DNA of 64,000 nt, taken from Pseudoalteromonas rubra. Lineage in GTDB: Bacteria > Pseudomonadota > Gammaproteobacteria > Enterobacterales > Alteromonadaceae. Position 1 is the stretch's first letter, and every line of letters starts with the position of its first letter. The stretch is taken from positions 1,520,501-1,584,500 of the forward strand of contig NZ_CP045429.1 of assembly GCF_005886805.2 (NCBI RefSeq). The letters run 5' to 3'. A program made the translations under genes and the position numbers. Below are positions 16,908 to 27,141 of the stretch, one piece after another. A model generated the notes under the pieces. It ran no database searches and had not been told where the DNA came from. It worked only from the letters and a program-made list of their open reading frames with translations.

Positions 16908-18484
16908 TAGCAATTCGTGTGGATACGCGCTGTGGCCTGGGTCACTTTATGCGCATGAAGTGGCTGGCCAAAGCGCTGATTGAGCAACATCAGCAAGTGG
17001 TAATGCTGGTGGACGAAAACACGGTGCCCGCGCGCTTTTATCAAGATATGAATATCGTATTGGTTGAAGTACCGCAGCAGCCGGATCCGGTCAGTGACGC
17101 GCAGTTTGCACTGGATATTTTGGCGCATCGAGGTGATTTGGTCAGTCGCTGGGTGGTCGATGGATATGGTTTCGATGTGCGCTGGGAATCACGCATCCGG
17201 CAAAGTGGCGTGCCGTTGTTGGCAATGGATGACTTAGCCCGGGAGCACGTCGCCGATTTAGTGGTTGATGCTAAATGGCAGGGGTCACAAACCGCTGTGC
17301 GTTATGATGGAAAGCTGGCAGCACACAGCCAGACTTTACTGGGGCCGGATTACAGTATTTTGGCACCAGAATATCACTGTCCAGCGGCTCAAACGCGTGA
17401 TGGCGGACTATTATTTTCGCTGGGTGGCGGCGGAGATTGGCATGTGCCAGCTGCATGGATAGACCGTTTACTTAAAACGCCTCCACAAGGGCTTGAAACC
17501 ACAGCGATAAAAGTGGTGATTGGACCTAAAGCGACAGGCACTGAACAACTGCGCTCTTTGGCAGCACAACACCCACGGCTGACTTTAATTGAACAGGCAA
17601 CTAGTCTCGCACAATATTATCAGCGCTGTGGCCTGTTTGTGGGGGCGCTCGGGACATCCCTATATGAACTGGCCGCAACACAAACGCCTGCGCTGAGTTT
17701 TAGTCTGGCCGATAATCAGAATAATGCCCAGGCAGATTTGGAAGCGCTGGGTCATTATCTCCATATTCCCAACCTGTTGACACATGCTACGCATAAAGTG
17801 GTTGAGTTGATCGCCTCGTTATTCAGTGCACATACTCGGGTGCAACAATTGTGTTCAGAGGCTTCTGTCATCGTGGATGGGATGGGGGCTAAACGTATCG
17901 CGTCTGTACTCTTAGGCAACGCTGTATCGGGTTTGACATTGGCGCGTAGCGCTTCGAGCGAGCCTGGAGTGAGCTGGGCGCTTGCAGATAACTTACACTT
18001 GTATCCTGTGATAGATAAACACATCAACAGCTACCTTAACGCACGTAATCGCAGCGACAATGCCTGGCGTATGACTATTACCGATCGCATTGATAAAGTT
18101 GATCATTATCGCTGGTGGTTCCGTCAAACACGTGACTCATTTGTGCTGTCGCAAGACGGTGAACCATTACTCTATGTTTGGCATCAATGTGCGGAAATAG
18201 CAGGGCAGACTTATCTGTTTGGTGGCTGGTTTGCAGCCAGTGATAAGGTGAATTTTGTGCATGCGCAACTGATCTTGCAATGGCAGCTATCACACACGGC
18301 TCAGGTTTATCCTGATGCAATTTGGGTGGCAGTGATCAACAAGCAAAACCGGTTTGTCAACTTGCTGAACGAGCGCGCCGGCTTTGTTGCGTTGACTGAA
18401 AATGAGCCCGGTCATGACGCCGCGCGGCTGCTTTTTCCCAATGCCAGTCCCGCAGACTTTAATTTTGTTGCCAAATATCCATAG
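16904..18484 (+). CDS. pseG: PseG-GNAT fusion: UDP-sugar hydrolase plus acyltransferase-like domain
   Basis: A 526-residue protein. Residues 1 to about 345 match PseG, which removes UDP from UDP-2,4-diacetamido-2,4,6-trideoxy-L-altropyranose. It has RVDTRCGLGHFMRM with the catalytic His, VVDGYGFD, LFSLGGGGDWH and LGTSLYELAATQTPAL, of GT-B (MurG-like) fold. From about residue 370 a GNAT-like domain follows with YLNARNRSDNAWR, LYVWHQCAEIAG, FLFGGW-type strands and a terminal LLNERAGF element, resembling PseH-like acetyltransferases. The fusion would combine hydrolysis and N-acylation steps. The gene overlaps the ACP gene by 4 bp. Confidence 0.85.
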   Translation: MIAIRVDTRCGLGHFMRMKWLAKALIEQHQQVVMLVDENTVPARFYQDMNIVLVEVPQQPDPVSDAQFALDILAHRGDLVSRWVVDGYGFDVRWESRIRQSGVPLLAMDDLAREHVADLVVDAKWQGSQTAVRYDGKLAAHSQTLLGPDYSILAPEYHCPAAQTRDGGLLFSLGGGGDWHVPAAWIDRLLKTPPQGLETTAIKVVIGPKATGTEQLRSLAAQHPRLTLIEQATSLAQYYQRCGLFVGALGTSLYELAATQTPALSFSLADNQNNAQADLEALGHYLHIPNLLTHATHKVVELIASLFSAHTRVQQLCSEASVIVDGMGAKRIASVLLGNAVSGLTLARSASSEPGVSWALADNLHLYPVIDKHINSYLNARNRSDNAWRMTITDRIDKVDHYRWWFRQTRDSFVLSQDGEPLLYVWHQCAEIAGQTYLFGGWFAASDKVNFVHAQLILQWQLSHTAQVYPDAIWVAVINKQNRFVNLLNERAGFVALTENEPGHDAARLLFPNASPADFNFVAKYP

Positions 18485-18494
18485 AGGACAGATT

Positions 18495-20012
18495 GTGAGT
18501 AATATCTATCAAATTTTTGCACAGCATGTGCAGTCTCAGCCAGATAAAACCGCATTGGTGTTTGAGCAACAGACTTTGAGTTATCAGGCGCTGAATGCTC
18601 AGGTATTGAAGCTTTGCGTGCATTTTGATCGTTTAGGATTACGGCCTGGTCAACGGGTGGCGTTGTTTGCTCCGAATGGCCTTGAGTATCCGGTTGTGAT
18701 GCTGGCGGCGGCCCGCCTGGGCCTGGCCATTGTGCCTTTGCCTATCAGTCTCAAAGGTGATGCGTTGTCGGTGGCGCTGAAGAAAACGCCGGTTGCGGCA
18801 GTGATCGCTTGGCCTTCTATTGGTCGAACTTTACTGGCAGACGCCGTCATTGACCCCACTAACTTAATCAGTTTGTCACAGCCTGTTGCGGATGAGCCCT
18901 GCTGGCACGACATTATGTCAGAGGAGTCGGTGGTGCAGTCGGTGAGTGCACCAGCGCAAAAGATTGATGTCAATGACCCCTATATACTAACCATGACATC
19001 CGGCTCCACAGGTCAGCCCAAACCGATAGTACTAAGCCAGCAATGTAAGATCAGCCGTGCCTATGACGCCACGATAAATTACTACGGGTTAACCCCAGAC
19101 GAAGTCGTGCTGGTTGCGACGCCACTGTATCACTCACTTGCCCAGCGGGGGGTATTGATGCCCCTGATGTTAGGCGCAACCAGTGTGATCTTGCCTAAGT
19201 TTACGTTATCAAAGTGGCTCTGTGCTATTGAGACGCATCAAGTTAGTTTTCTGTTTGCGGTATCGGCTCAATTAGAGAGTTTGTTAAGCAGTGACGAAGA
19301 GGCTGATTTGAGTTCGTTGCGTTGTGTGGTGTCCTCCTCGGCGGTGCTGTCAGCTGAGTCCAAGCAGGCTTTGTTGCGCAAGTTACCCTGTCGTTTTCAC
19401 GAGTGCTATGGTGCTTCTGAAGTGGGTGTGGTCAGTGATTTTTGTGTTAGTGAACGACGAGATAAAAACGGCGCCGTCGGTGAGGCTTTGCCGTTTGTGC
19501 AGGTTAAGATCCTGGATCAGCAGGGACATGCCGTGGATGAGGGGGAAGTGGGCGAAATTGCGTGTCAGACGATAACTGGCTTCAGCGGTTATCTGAAAAT
19601 GCCTCAGCAAACTCAGGATGCATTTGATCCGCAGGGCTATTTTCTGACCGGCGACTTGGGTTATCTGGATGAAGATGGCTTCCTGTATTATGTTGGGCGA
19701 AAAAAAGAAGTGATCTCCAGTGGGGGGATCAATATTTTTCCTCAGGACATTGAGGCGGTTTTCAGAAAGCATCCGAAAGTGGTGGATTGTGTGGCTTTTG
19801 GTTGTGCAGACAGGCAGTTGGGTGAGTACATCAAAGTGGTCTATGAGCAACAGGATGACACGGATATCAGCCGTGAGTTAAGGCTACTGTGTTTGTCTGA
19901 GCTGACGGACTATCAGCAACCGCGCTCGCTCGAACGCATTAGTGCGCTGCCAAGAACGCCGATGGGGAAGGTTCTCAGAAATGATGTGAAAACACGTTTT
20001 TCAGAAGTGTGA
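18495..20012 (+). CDS. AMP-forming acyl ligase (acyl-CoA/ACP synthetase family)
   Basis: A 505-residue ANL-superfamily adenylating enzyme. The GTG at 18495, with an AGAGGA site 6 bases upstream, is chosen because a longer frame would run back into pseG. The ATP-binding loop TMTSGSTGQPKP is near residue 167. Later come FHECYGASEVG, the conserved GDLGYLDEDGFLYYVGRKK near residues 390-410, and the catalytic Lys in PRTPMGKVLRND near the C-terminus. ANL enzymes activate a carboxylic acid as an acyl-adenylate and load CoA or a carrier protein. Beside an ACP gene, an acyl-ACP ligase role is plausible. The acyl substrate is unknown. Confidence 0.88.
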   Translation: MSNIYQIFAQHVQSQPDKTALVFEQQTLSYQALNAQVLKLCVHFDRLGLRPGQRVALFAPNGLEYPVVMLAAARLGLAIVPLPISLKGDALSVALKKTPVAAVIAWPSIGRTLLADAVIDPTNLISLSQPVADEPCWHDIMSEESVVQSVSAPAQKIDVNDPYILTMTSGSTGQPKPIVLSQQCKISRAYDATINYYGLTPDEVVLVATPLYHSLAQRGVLMPLMLGATSVILPKFTLSKWLCAIETHQVSFLFAVSAQLESLLSSDEEADLSSLRCVVSSSAVLSAESKQALLRKLPCRFHECYGASEVGVVSDFCVSERRDKNGAVGEALPFVQVKILDQQGHAVDEGEVGEIACQTITGFSGYLKMPQQTQDAFDPQGYFLTGDLGYLDEDGFLYYVGRKKEVISSGGINIFPQDIEAVFRKHPKVVDCVAFGCADRQLGEYIKVVYEQQDDTDISRELRLLCLSELTDYQQPRSLERISALPRTPMGKVLRNDVKTRFSEV

Positions 20013-20016
20013 TCCG

Positions 20017-20040
20017 GGTGTCAGGCTCAAACCTGACACC
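20017..20040. terminator. Convergent hairpin between acyl ligase gene and Gfo/Idh gene
   Basis: GGTGTCAGG and CCTGACACC form a perfect 9-bp stem with a 6-base loop CTCAAA. It lies 4 bp after the plus-strand stop at 20012 and covers the minus-strand stop codon at 20027-20029. There is no T-tract on either side, so it would act as a bidirectional pause or terminator only weakly; its position between convergent genes supports the call. Confidence 0.5.
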
Positions 20041-21157
20041 AACTGTGTTGCTCATTCGAAGTGACTGCTGCTTCAAACAGCGCCATACTTGCCTGAGCCT
20101 GAGCGAATCCAAACACATACTCGTTCTTAGGGGCTGTGCCTGCCAGATGTGCAGATAAAGCCTGATGAATGTCAGTGTATAGATTTGCAAACGCTTCAAC
20201 AAATCCGGTCGGATGACCTGGTTTCATTCGATTGTACCGGAACTGGTTGGCATACTGACACTGACCTGCACGGTCCAGTATCTCACGTCTACCATCACTA
20301 AACTGCAGCTGTAATTCATCTGGGTTGAGTTGTACCCAGGTAGCACTACCCGTTGTACCATAGACCCTAACCTGCAACCCATTTCGGTGGCCGATGGCGG
20401 TTTTTGACATCCACATGCTGCCGTGGATCCCGTCAGGGTATTTTAGGAGCATTTGCACATCGTCAATCAATCCCGGATAGTCTGAGTGATTGGCAAACTG
20501 AGCACAGGTTTCTGTGGGTTCCCGTTCCAGTAAATAGCTCGACAAGTGATGTAAATGGACGCCCAAGTCAAGGCAGATAGTAGGGACCTGATAGTCCTGA
20601 AGTCGCCACGCCTGAGGCTTGGCTGGTTTGCCTGCGATATCGGGCGGGCGCTTGAAGCCTTCCTGGGGCATCTCCAGGTGAATTTTTTGGATCTGACCTA
20701 ACTTTCCCTGAGCAATTAGGTGCTTGAGTTCACGAACCATAGCATAGCCACTGTAGTTATAGGTTACAGCCAGGAAATGTTTAGCCGGGTCATACACAGT
20801 AGCCAATGCTTGTGTTTCAGAGGTACCACAGACCAGTGACTTTTCGCAAATGATCGGAATATTTTCATTCAGTAATGCCGTTAGCACCTCCAAGTGATGA
20901 GGCGTGGGCGTAAGCACCACCACGGCGTCCACCTGATTTTTTTCTTGTTTAATAAGCGTGCGCCAGTCGCTATAGGTCCGCTCAGGGGCAATGTCCCACT
21001 GCTGTGCGGTCGCTTCATTGGCGCTATGATCGCGACTGAAGGCACCTGCAACCACTTTGAAGCGATTGTCTAGTTGTGCAGCGGTAAAATGTACGTAGCC
21101 AACGGCCGAGTTCGTTCCTCCACCGATAAAGGCAAGGTTTAAAGGCTTAGTTGTCAT
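20027..21157 (-). CDS. Gfo/Idh/MocA-family oxidoreductase
   Basis: A 376-residue NAD(P)-dependent oxidoreductase of the Gfo/Idh/MocA family. It has an N-terminal Rossmann fold, FIGGGTNSAVGYVHFTAA, then VVVLTPTPHHLEVLTALL and the ENIPIICEKSLVCG motif, with the EK pair typical of the family near residue 100. The C-terminal substrate domain has ICLDLGVHLHHLSSYL, whose histidines lie in the active site. It follows pseC by 6 bp in the pseB-pseC operon. It probably reduces or oxidises a UDP- or CMP-linked sugar intermediate in a Pse derivative; the step is not identifiable. Confidence 0.85.
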   Translation of the reverse strand: MTTKPLNLAFIGGGTNSAVGYVHFTAAQLDNRFKVVAGAFSRDHSANEATAQQWDIAPERTYSDWRTLIKQEKNQVDAVVVLTPTPHHLEVLTALLNENIPIICEKSLVCGTSETQALATVYDPAKHFLAVTYNYSGYAMVRELKHLIAQGKLGQIQKIHLEMPQEGFKRPPDIAGKPAKPQAWRLQDYQVPTICLDLGVHLHHLSSYLLEREPTETCAQFANHSDYPGLIDDVQMLLKYPDGIHGSMWMSKTAIGHRNGLQVRVYGTTGSATWVQLNPDELQLQFSDGRREILDRAGQCQYANQFRYNRMKPGHPTGFVEAFANLYTDIHQALSAHLAGTAPKNEYVFGFAQAQASMALFEAAVTSNEQHSWCQV

Positions 21158-21163
21158 GGGCTG

Positions 21164-22354
21164 CTACTCCTTCAGTGCTGTTTGAGTGTGTTGCCAGTCG
21201 CAGAGTAGCTGACTAAGGGTGTCAACGACCTGTTGTTGCTGTGGTGCTGTTAAAGACGGAAATAAGGGTAGAGTGATGGCACTGTGATAGTACGCTTCGC
21301 TGGCCGGGCAATAACCAGCCTTAAACCCTTGTTGTTGATAGTAAGGCTGCAAATAGATCGGGATATAGTGCACATGAGCAAAGACCCCTTTTGCTCTCAG
21401 CTGGGAGACCAGATACTGGTGTAATTGCCGGGTACTGTCAGCAATTCTGACGACATAGAGGTGATAGGCGCTGTATTGGTTTTCTGATTGAGCCAAAGGG
21501 GTTACGCCTTCCACCTGCGCAAACAGAGCGTCGTAGTGTTGTGCCAACTTGTTACGCGTGGCAACAAATTGATCAAGCTGCGCTAGTTGGCTCAAACCCA
21601 ATGCAGCATGTAGATCGGTCATCCGATAATTGAATCCTAGTGCTTGCTGTTGATAATACCAGGGCCCATGACTTGGCTCGGTCAGCAGCGCCGGGTCTGC
21701 AGTAATACCATGACTACGCAATGAGCGCATACGCTGCGCAAGCGCCTCATTTTGTGTGACGGCCATTCCACCTTCTGCCGATGTAATGATTTTTACCGGA
21801 TGGAAGCTGAATACACAAATATCCGAATAGTCGCAGTGGCCGACAGGATTACTCTGATAGCGTCCCCCGATGGCATGGGATGCATCTTCGATGATTTTAA
21901 AACCATACTGCCTGGCCAACTTCGCGATGGCTTCCATGTCACAAGACTGGCCTGCAAAGTGTACGGGGATAACCACATCGGGTAAGCGGTCGGTTTCCTG
22001 TGCGTGCCGTAACTTTTCTGCCAATGCAAGTACACACAGGTTGCCCGACGTCTCATCGATATCCACGAAGTCGACGGATGCGCCGCAATAGAGCGCACAG
22101 TTTGCCGAGGCAACAAAAGAATTTGGCACCGTCCAGACCAAACTGTTTTGTGTGACATCGAGTGCCATACAGGCAACGTGTAAAGCCGACGTGGCACTAT
22201 TTACTGCCACGGCATGTGGCGCTTGGCAATATCTGGCGACGGCTTGTTCAAACTGAGGTACAACCGGTCCTTGGGTCAAAAAATCAGACTGCAACACCGC
22301 GACGACTGCGTCAATGTCCTGTTGTGCGATGTTCTGTTTGCCATAAGGGATCAT
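21164..22354 (-). CDS. pseC: PseC: UDP-4-keto-6-deoxy-N-acetyl-L-altrosamine aminotransferase
   Basis: A 396-residue DegT/DnrJ/EryC1 PLP aminotransferase. It opens MIPYGKQNIAQQDID and DFLTQGP, a pattern typical of PseC. The PLP-phosphate region is VNSATSALHVA, IIEDASHAIGG holds the stacking and Asp residues, and the internal aldimine Lys is in FSFHPVKIITSAEGG near residue 185. It transfers an amino group to UDP-4-keto-6-deoxy-L-AltNAc in pseudaminic acid synthesis. The ATG has a strong CCAGGAGGACAGC site. It sits between pseB and the Gfo/Idh gene in a tight operon. Confidence 0.93.
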   Translation of the reverse strand: MIPYGKQNIAQQDIDAVVAVLQSDFLTQGPVVPQFEQAVARYCQAPHAVAVNSATSALHVACMALDVTQNSLVWTVPNSFVASANCALYCGASVDFVDIDETSGNLCVLALAEKLRHAQETDRLPDVVIPVHFAGQSCDMEAIAKLARQYGFKIIEDASHAIGGRYQSNPVGHCDYSDICVFSFHPVKIITSAEGGMAVTQNEALAQRMRSLRSHGITADPALLTEPSHGPWYYQQQALGFNYRMTDLHAALGLSQLAQLDQFVATRNKLAQHYDALFAQVEGVTPLAQSENQYSAYHLYVVRIADSTRQLHQYLVSQLRAKGVFAHVHYIPIYLQPYYQQQGFKAGYCPASEAYYHSAITLPLFPSLTAPQQQQVVDTLSQLLCDWQHTQTALKE

Positions 22355-22371
22355 GCTGTCCTCCTGGCGTA

Positions 22372-23403
<1,032 letters not shown>

Positions 23404-23598
23404 TTACAGTATAGAAAAAGGTATGACTGTAACAAAATTCCCTTAAAAAGATAAAAAAGCGATTACTCAATACTTTATATCAGATATTGATAATTTGCAG
23501 TAAATATACATAGACTGCTATTCAATTTCTGACAATAGATGACTTTTTGAACACAAAGGGGTAGACTTAGAGGTAATAACACCTGATGGGGAGGCGTT

Positions 23599-24384
23599 AT
23601 GCAGATAAATTCTCAAAGTACTAGTTTTTTTAACCGGGTTGATCAAACCAATAACAAGCTTAATCAACAGCTTGCAAGTGGTAAAAAGGTCAACTCAGCA
23701 GCCGATGATGCAGCAGCGTTGCAGATAATCAACCGTCTGACATCTCAGCAGGAAGGCTACAATCAGTCTATCCGCAATGCTTATGATGGTATTTCTTATT
23801 CGCAAACAACCGATTCTGCCTTGTCTGGCGTGAACGATGCTGTATCGCGGATCCGAGAGTTGTCACTTCAGTCTGGCAGTGGTGCGCTGACAGACAGTGA
23901 CAGGCAAGCTTTGCAAGACGAAGTGTCGCAGCTTCAGTCGCAGATCTCAGATACCTTCGCTAATACAACGTTTGGGGGACAGGCACTGTTTGATGGTAAT
24001 CAGACAAGCTTCCAGGTGGGGCCAGATGCAAATACAACGCAAGGTTTCACGGCGTCTGATGGCAGTTTCGCTAACCCGATCCTGAGTGTAGACATTTCGA
24101 CTCAGGCTGGCGCACAAACGGCGATTGATGCGGCAGATCAAGTGTCGGAGGCGCTCAATACACAAAGGACTCAGCTGGGGGCGTTTGAAAACACACTCAA
24201 TAGCACCATACGTGGCCTGGGAACACAAAGAGACAATATCGCAGAAAGTCAGAGTCGTATTCAGGATACTGACTACGCAAGTGCGGTTGCCGAACAAACG
24301 GCCAACGATATTTTATCTCAGGCGTCCATTGCATTGCGCGGACAGGCAAACCAGTCTGCTTCATCGGTGCTCGGGCTGTTGTAA
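23599..24384 (+). CDS. Short atypical flagellin
   Basis: A 261-residue flagellin. The D0/D1 N-terminal part is recognisable as LNQQLASGKKVNSAADDAAA, NRLTSQ and IRNAYDGISYSQTTDSALS. The C-terminal D1/D0 part includes SRIQDTDYASAVAEQ and ends in SSVLGLL. The variable centre is short, so the protein is smaller than most polar flagellins, and the N-terminus (MQINSQSTSFFNRV) differs from the common MA-L-x-VNTN form. A GGGGAGG site precedes the ATG. No fliD, fliS or flaG accompanies it here, so other flagellins are presumably encoded elsewhere. The adjacent pse locus suggests glycosylation. Confidence 0.88.
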   Translation: MQINSQSTSFFNRVDQTNNKLNQQLASGKKVNSAADDAAALQIINRLTSQQEGYNQSIRNAYDGISYSQTTDSALSGVNDAVSRIRELSLQSGSGALTDSDRQALQDEVSQLQSQISDTFANTTFGGQALFDGNQTSFQVGPDANTTQGFTASDGSFANPILSVDISTQAGAQTAIDAADQVSEALNTQRTQLGAFENTLNSTIRGLGTQRDNIAESQSRIQDTDYASAVAEQTANDILSQASIALRGQANQSASSVLGLL

Positions 24385-24416
24385 GTCAAACGTTGGTTAG
24401 TACAGTGTTTTAAAAG

Positions 24417-24443
24417 AGCCGGCAATTTAATGCTGGCTTTTTT
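24417..24443 (+). terminator. Rho-independent terminator after flagellin gene
   Basis: AGCCGGCA and TGCTGGCT pair across a 6-base loop ATTTAA, allowing one G-T pair, and are followed by a run of T residues. It lies 33 bp after the flagellin stop and should end its transcript. Confidence 0.85.
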
Positions 24444-24753
24444 ATTGTTTTTCGCGCCTCAGACACGTTGAGCTTAGCGTCGTCAGCATGCGGCTGTTTT
24501 TAAAATAGTACCAGGTTCCAGAACGCCATTGTTGCGACGTTATAGGTTATTCTGAGGCGTTCATCTCGTCCCTTATAAAAGTACGCCTCTCTGATTTTTC
24601 TAAATTTTAATCCTTAAGTATTGATTTGGCGCATAGGCAGCGGCGTTTTTTTGGCGTTGATGTCAAAAACTTGCCACTTAGGTATTGCATCCCCATGTCA
24701 CTGACTTACAATCATTACTATTGATATATACGAAGAAGTTGGATCTTGCGGGC
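24444..24753 (+). promoter_or_regulatory. Leader region of flrA
   Basis: About 310 bp without a recognisable gene between the flagellin terminator and flrA. It contains A+T-rich stretches and a TTGG-N10-GC pattern at 24625-24640 that matches sigma-54 spacing but lacks the TTGC -12 element, so I do not call it. The flrA promoter should lie here; the master regulator of related polar systems is usually not sigma-54 dependent. Nothing else is evident. Confidence 0.35.
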
Positions 24754-26196
24754 ATGATTACGATCCTGGATAACAATAATAACAGAGCAGCCGGACTGGC
24801 AGCGGCATTGAGTTTCGTTGGACAGCCAGCACAGGTGATTGCGGAGTCGGAATTTTCCGCCGATCTGTTGAATAACCTACAAGAGCCAGTGGTTATCTTG
24901 GGGGCTCTGTCACAACTAAATCATGAGGCGTTGATCAAATCTTTGCCCGCAGTACCGTTTTTGCTGATTGGCGAAACTCTAAGGCCGCTACTATCGTTGG
25001 CAAACGTGATTGGTCTTATCACGGAGCCATTTAGTCAGGAAGTGACCATGCAGCTATTGCATGATTGTCAGCAATACCAGCGCATGTTGCCGGGTAAGTC
25101 GACTCAGCTGAATGATGCGAAATCGTTTGACGGCCTGGTGGGAGATACAAAAGCCGTCAAAGAAGTGCGTTTTTTGATTTCTCAGGTTGCGAAAACAGAC
25201 GCCAATGTCCTGATCCTGGGCGAATCCGGAACCGGTAAAGAGGTGGTTGCGCGAAATGTGCACTTGCTATCCAACCGCAATGCAGGTCCCTTTGTGCCTG
25301 TTAACTGTGGCGCTATTCCCGGAGAGTTACTTGAGAGTGAGTTGTTCGGACATGAAAAAGGAGCCTTCACCGGTGCTATTTCTGCACGTAAAGGGCGTTT
25401 TGAATTAGCGCAAGGTGGTACATTATTCCTCGATGAAATCGGCGATATGCCTTTGCAAATGCAAGTTAAGTTGTTACGTGTCTTGCAGGAACGCAGTTAT
25501 GAGCGTGTTGGTGGTACTAAGCCTATCCAGGCGGATGTACGAGTTATTGCTGCAACGCACCGTAATCTGGAAATCATGATTGAAGAAGGTAAATTCCGCG
25601 AAGATTTGTTTTACCGTTTAAATGTGTTTCCCATTGAAAACCCCTCCCTGCGTGAACGTGCTGATGATATTCCTTTGCTATTAAAAGAGTTATTACGTCG
25701 TGTTGCAGAGCAGGGCGGCAGCACGGTGAAGTTCACTGATCGCGCGATTGACAGTCTCAAAGCACATAGCTGGCCCGGGAATATTCGTGAGCTTGCAAAC
25801 CTGGTGGAACGCATGGCGATTATGTTTCCTGAAAAAGTGGTCGATGTGACCGACTTGCCCAGTAAGTATCGTTATATCGAAGTGGAAGCCTATGAGCCGG
25901 AATATCCGGAAGAGCTGCTTGAAAAAGACGTCTTTAATGAGTTGTTCAGTGATGGCTTCAGTGACTTTGACGATGAAGAAGAAACACTCGATCAGGATAA
26001 TATGGAACCGGGCCTGGGGTTACTGCCTGATGAGGGTATCGAGCTCAAAGAGTATCTGGCTGAGATGGAAATTAGTCTTATTACTCAGGCTCTTGAGCGT
26101 TACGACTATGTGGTTGCCAGAGCGGCTGAGATCCTCGGTGTGCGCCGTACAACCCTGGTCGAAAAAATGAAGAAGTACAATCTGAATCGCGATTAG
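24754..26196 (+). CDS. flrA: FlrA: sigma-54-dependent master flagellar regulator
   Basis: About 480 residues from ATG at 24754; upstream in-frame starts reach 24685, so the start is uncertain. This is the top regulator of polar flagellar gene expression and orthologous to FleQ. It has a divergent receiver-like N-domain (FleQ type) without a clear phosphoacceptor Asp, then an AAA+ domain with Walker [14 protein letters not shown] near residue 155, the sigma-54-contacting GAFTGA near 204 and Walker [11 protein letters not shown] Fis-type HTH ([16 protein letters not shown]) ends the protein. The following terminator separates it from flrBC, and the reversed tag gene lies between. Confidence 0.95.
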   Translation: MITILDNNNNRAAGLAAALSFVGQPAQVIAESEFSADLLNNLQEPVVILGALSQLNHEALIKSLPAVPFLLIGETLRPLLSLANVIGLITEPFSQEVTMQLLHDCQQYQRMLPGKSTQLNDAKSFDGLVGDTKAVKEVRFLISQVAKTDANVLILGESGTGKEVVARNVHLLSNRNAGPFVPVNCGAIPGELLESELFGHEKGAFTGAISARKGRFELAQGGTLFLDEIGDMPLQMQVKLLRVLQERSYERVGGTKPIQADVRVIAATHRNLEIMIEEGKFREDLFYRLNVFPIENPSLRERADDIPLLLKELLRRVAEQGGSTVKFTDRAIDSLKAHSWPGNIRELANLVERMAIMFPEKVVDVTDLPSKYRYIEVEAYEPEYPEELLEKDVFNELFSDGFSDFDDEEETLDQDNMEPGLGLLPDEGIELKEYLAEMEISLITQALERYDYVVARAAEILGVRRTTLVEKMKKYNLNRD

Positions 26197-26219
26197 AAAG
26201 AGTGACTAATTGCGTAATT

Positions 26220-26245
26220 ACGGCACCCTGGAGGTGCCGTTTTTT
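26220..26245 (+). terminator. Rho-independent terminator after flrA
   Basis: ACGGCACC and GGTGCCGT form a perfect 8-bp stem with a 5-base loop CTGGA, followed directly by six T residues. It lies 23 bp after the flrA stop. Confidence 0.9.
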
Positions 26246-26347
26246 ATGGGGGCTAAAATGTGATGTGCCACACTTATGTGTTTGTTATAGTGTTTGTGAG
26301 CTAAACACAAAGAGCTTGGCTGCGGTTAAATGATAAGGCGCCTCACA

Positions 26348-26959
26348 TCATAGCTTGCTAAGCTGCGCTTTAATATCCAGCGTCTTGTTTGCCTCTAATA
26401 TGGGTGCCTTGCAAAAACAGTCATCATGATGATCATTGACCATGCCACAGGCCTGCATATGCGCATAGACTGTGGTGGGCCCAAGAAATTTGAAACCACG
26501 CTTTTTTAAATCTTTGGCAAATTGTGCGCTTATCTCTGTGGTTGCCTGATAGTCTTCGGGACTGTGAATGGTGTTTATGATTGGCGTAAAGTGGACAAAT
26601 TGCCACTGATAGTAAGCAAAGCTGCCGAACTCCTGTTGAATTTCGATAAATCGTTTTGCGTTATTAATGGTTGCCTGGATCTTCAATTTATTGCGGATGA
26701 TCCCGGGATTGTCCATCAGCCTGGTCACATCGTCCTCTGTCATTGCTGCAACTTTGTGCGGCTCAAACTGATGAAACGCCGCTCGATAGTTATCACGTTT
26801 TTTTAATATGGTATACCAACTGAGTCCAGCCTGAGCAGACTCCAGAGTAATAAACTCGAACAGTTTATCGTCATTCAGTACCGGCTTTCCCCATTCTTCG
26901 TCGTGATACGCAACGTAATCAGGCTTGCTTAAATCGACCCAGTGACAACGTGTGGTCAT
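26348..26959 (-). CDS. tag: DNA-3-methyladenine glycosylase I (Tag)
   Basis: A 203-residue Tag enzyme that excises 3-methyladenine from alkylated DNA. The zinc-snap ligands characteristic of Tag are visible: Cys5 in TTRCHWV and a His in YHDEEWGKPV near the N-terminus, and MVNDHHDDCFC near the C-terminus. LFEFITLESAQAGLSWYTIL holds the substrate-pocket Glu and Trp, and FKFLGPTTVYAHMQA is also conserved. The gene is on the opposite strand, between flrA and flrB, and has no flagellar function; it interrupts what is usually a contiguous flrA-flrB-flrC array. Confidence 0.93.
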   Translation of the reverse strand: MTTRCHWVDLSKPDYVAYHDEEWGKPVLNDDKLFEFITLESAQAGLSWYTILKKRDNYRAAFHQFEPHKVAAMTEDDVTRLMDNPGIIRNKLKIQATINNAKRFIEIQQEFGSFAYYQWQFVHFTPIINTIHSPEDYQATTEISAQFAKDLKKRGFKFLGPTTVYAHMQACGMVNDHHDDCFCKAPILEANKTLDIKAQLSKL

Positions 26960-27090
26960 GATATTGTCCTTAATGTTGACAGTGATTAGAGTCAGTTTAG
27001 CGCATTATTAATCGCTGTACAAATAAACAGTGTCAAACTTTTGAAGGCATCCTTACGATTTTAATTTATTGAATATATTGAGTTTTAAAG

Positions 27091-27107
27091 TTGGCATGGA
27101 GATTGCT
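27091..27107 (+). promoter_or_regulatory. Sigma-54 promoter of flrBC
   Basis: TTGGCATG-GAGA-TTGCT matches the sigma-54 consensus, with GG and GC dinucleotides separated by the canonical 10 bases. The GC lies 36 bp before the flrB ATG. FlrA-dependent sigma-54 transcription of flrBC is established in Vibrio, and the site fits. Confidence 0.9.
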
Positions 27108-27141
27108 TTTTCTGTATATCTAGATTTATGAGAGCAACGTC

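Noticed and set aside
23467..23493. Possible sigma-28 site before the flagellin gene (TCAATACT and ATTGATAA, 11 apart)
   Set aside because: Only about half of the bases match the sigma-28 consensus and the GCC of the -10 element is missing.
24625..24640. Sigma-54-like GG/GC spacing before flrA
   Set aside because: The -12 element lacks TTGC and related flrA genes are not sigma-54 dependent.
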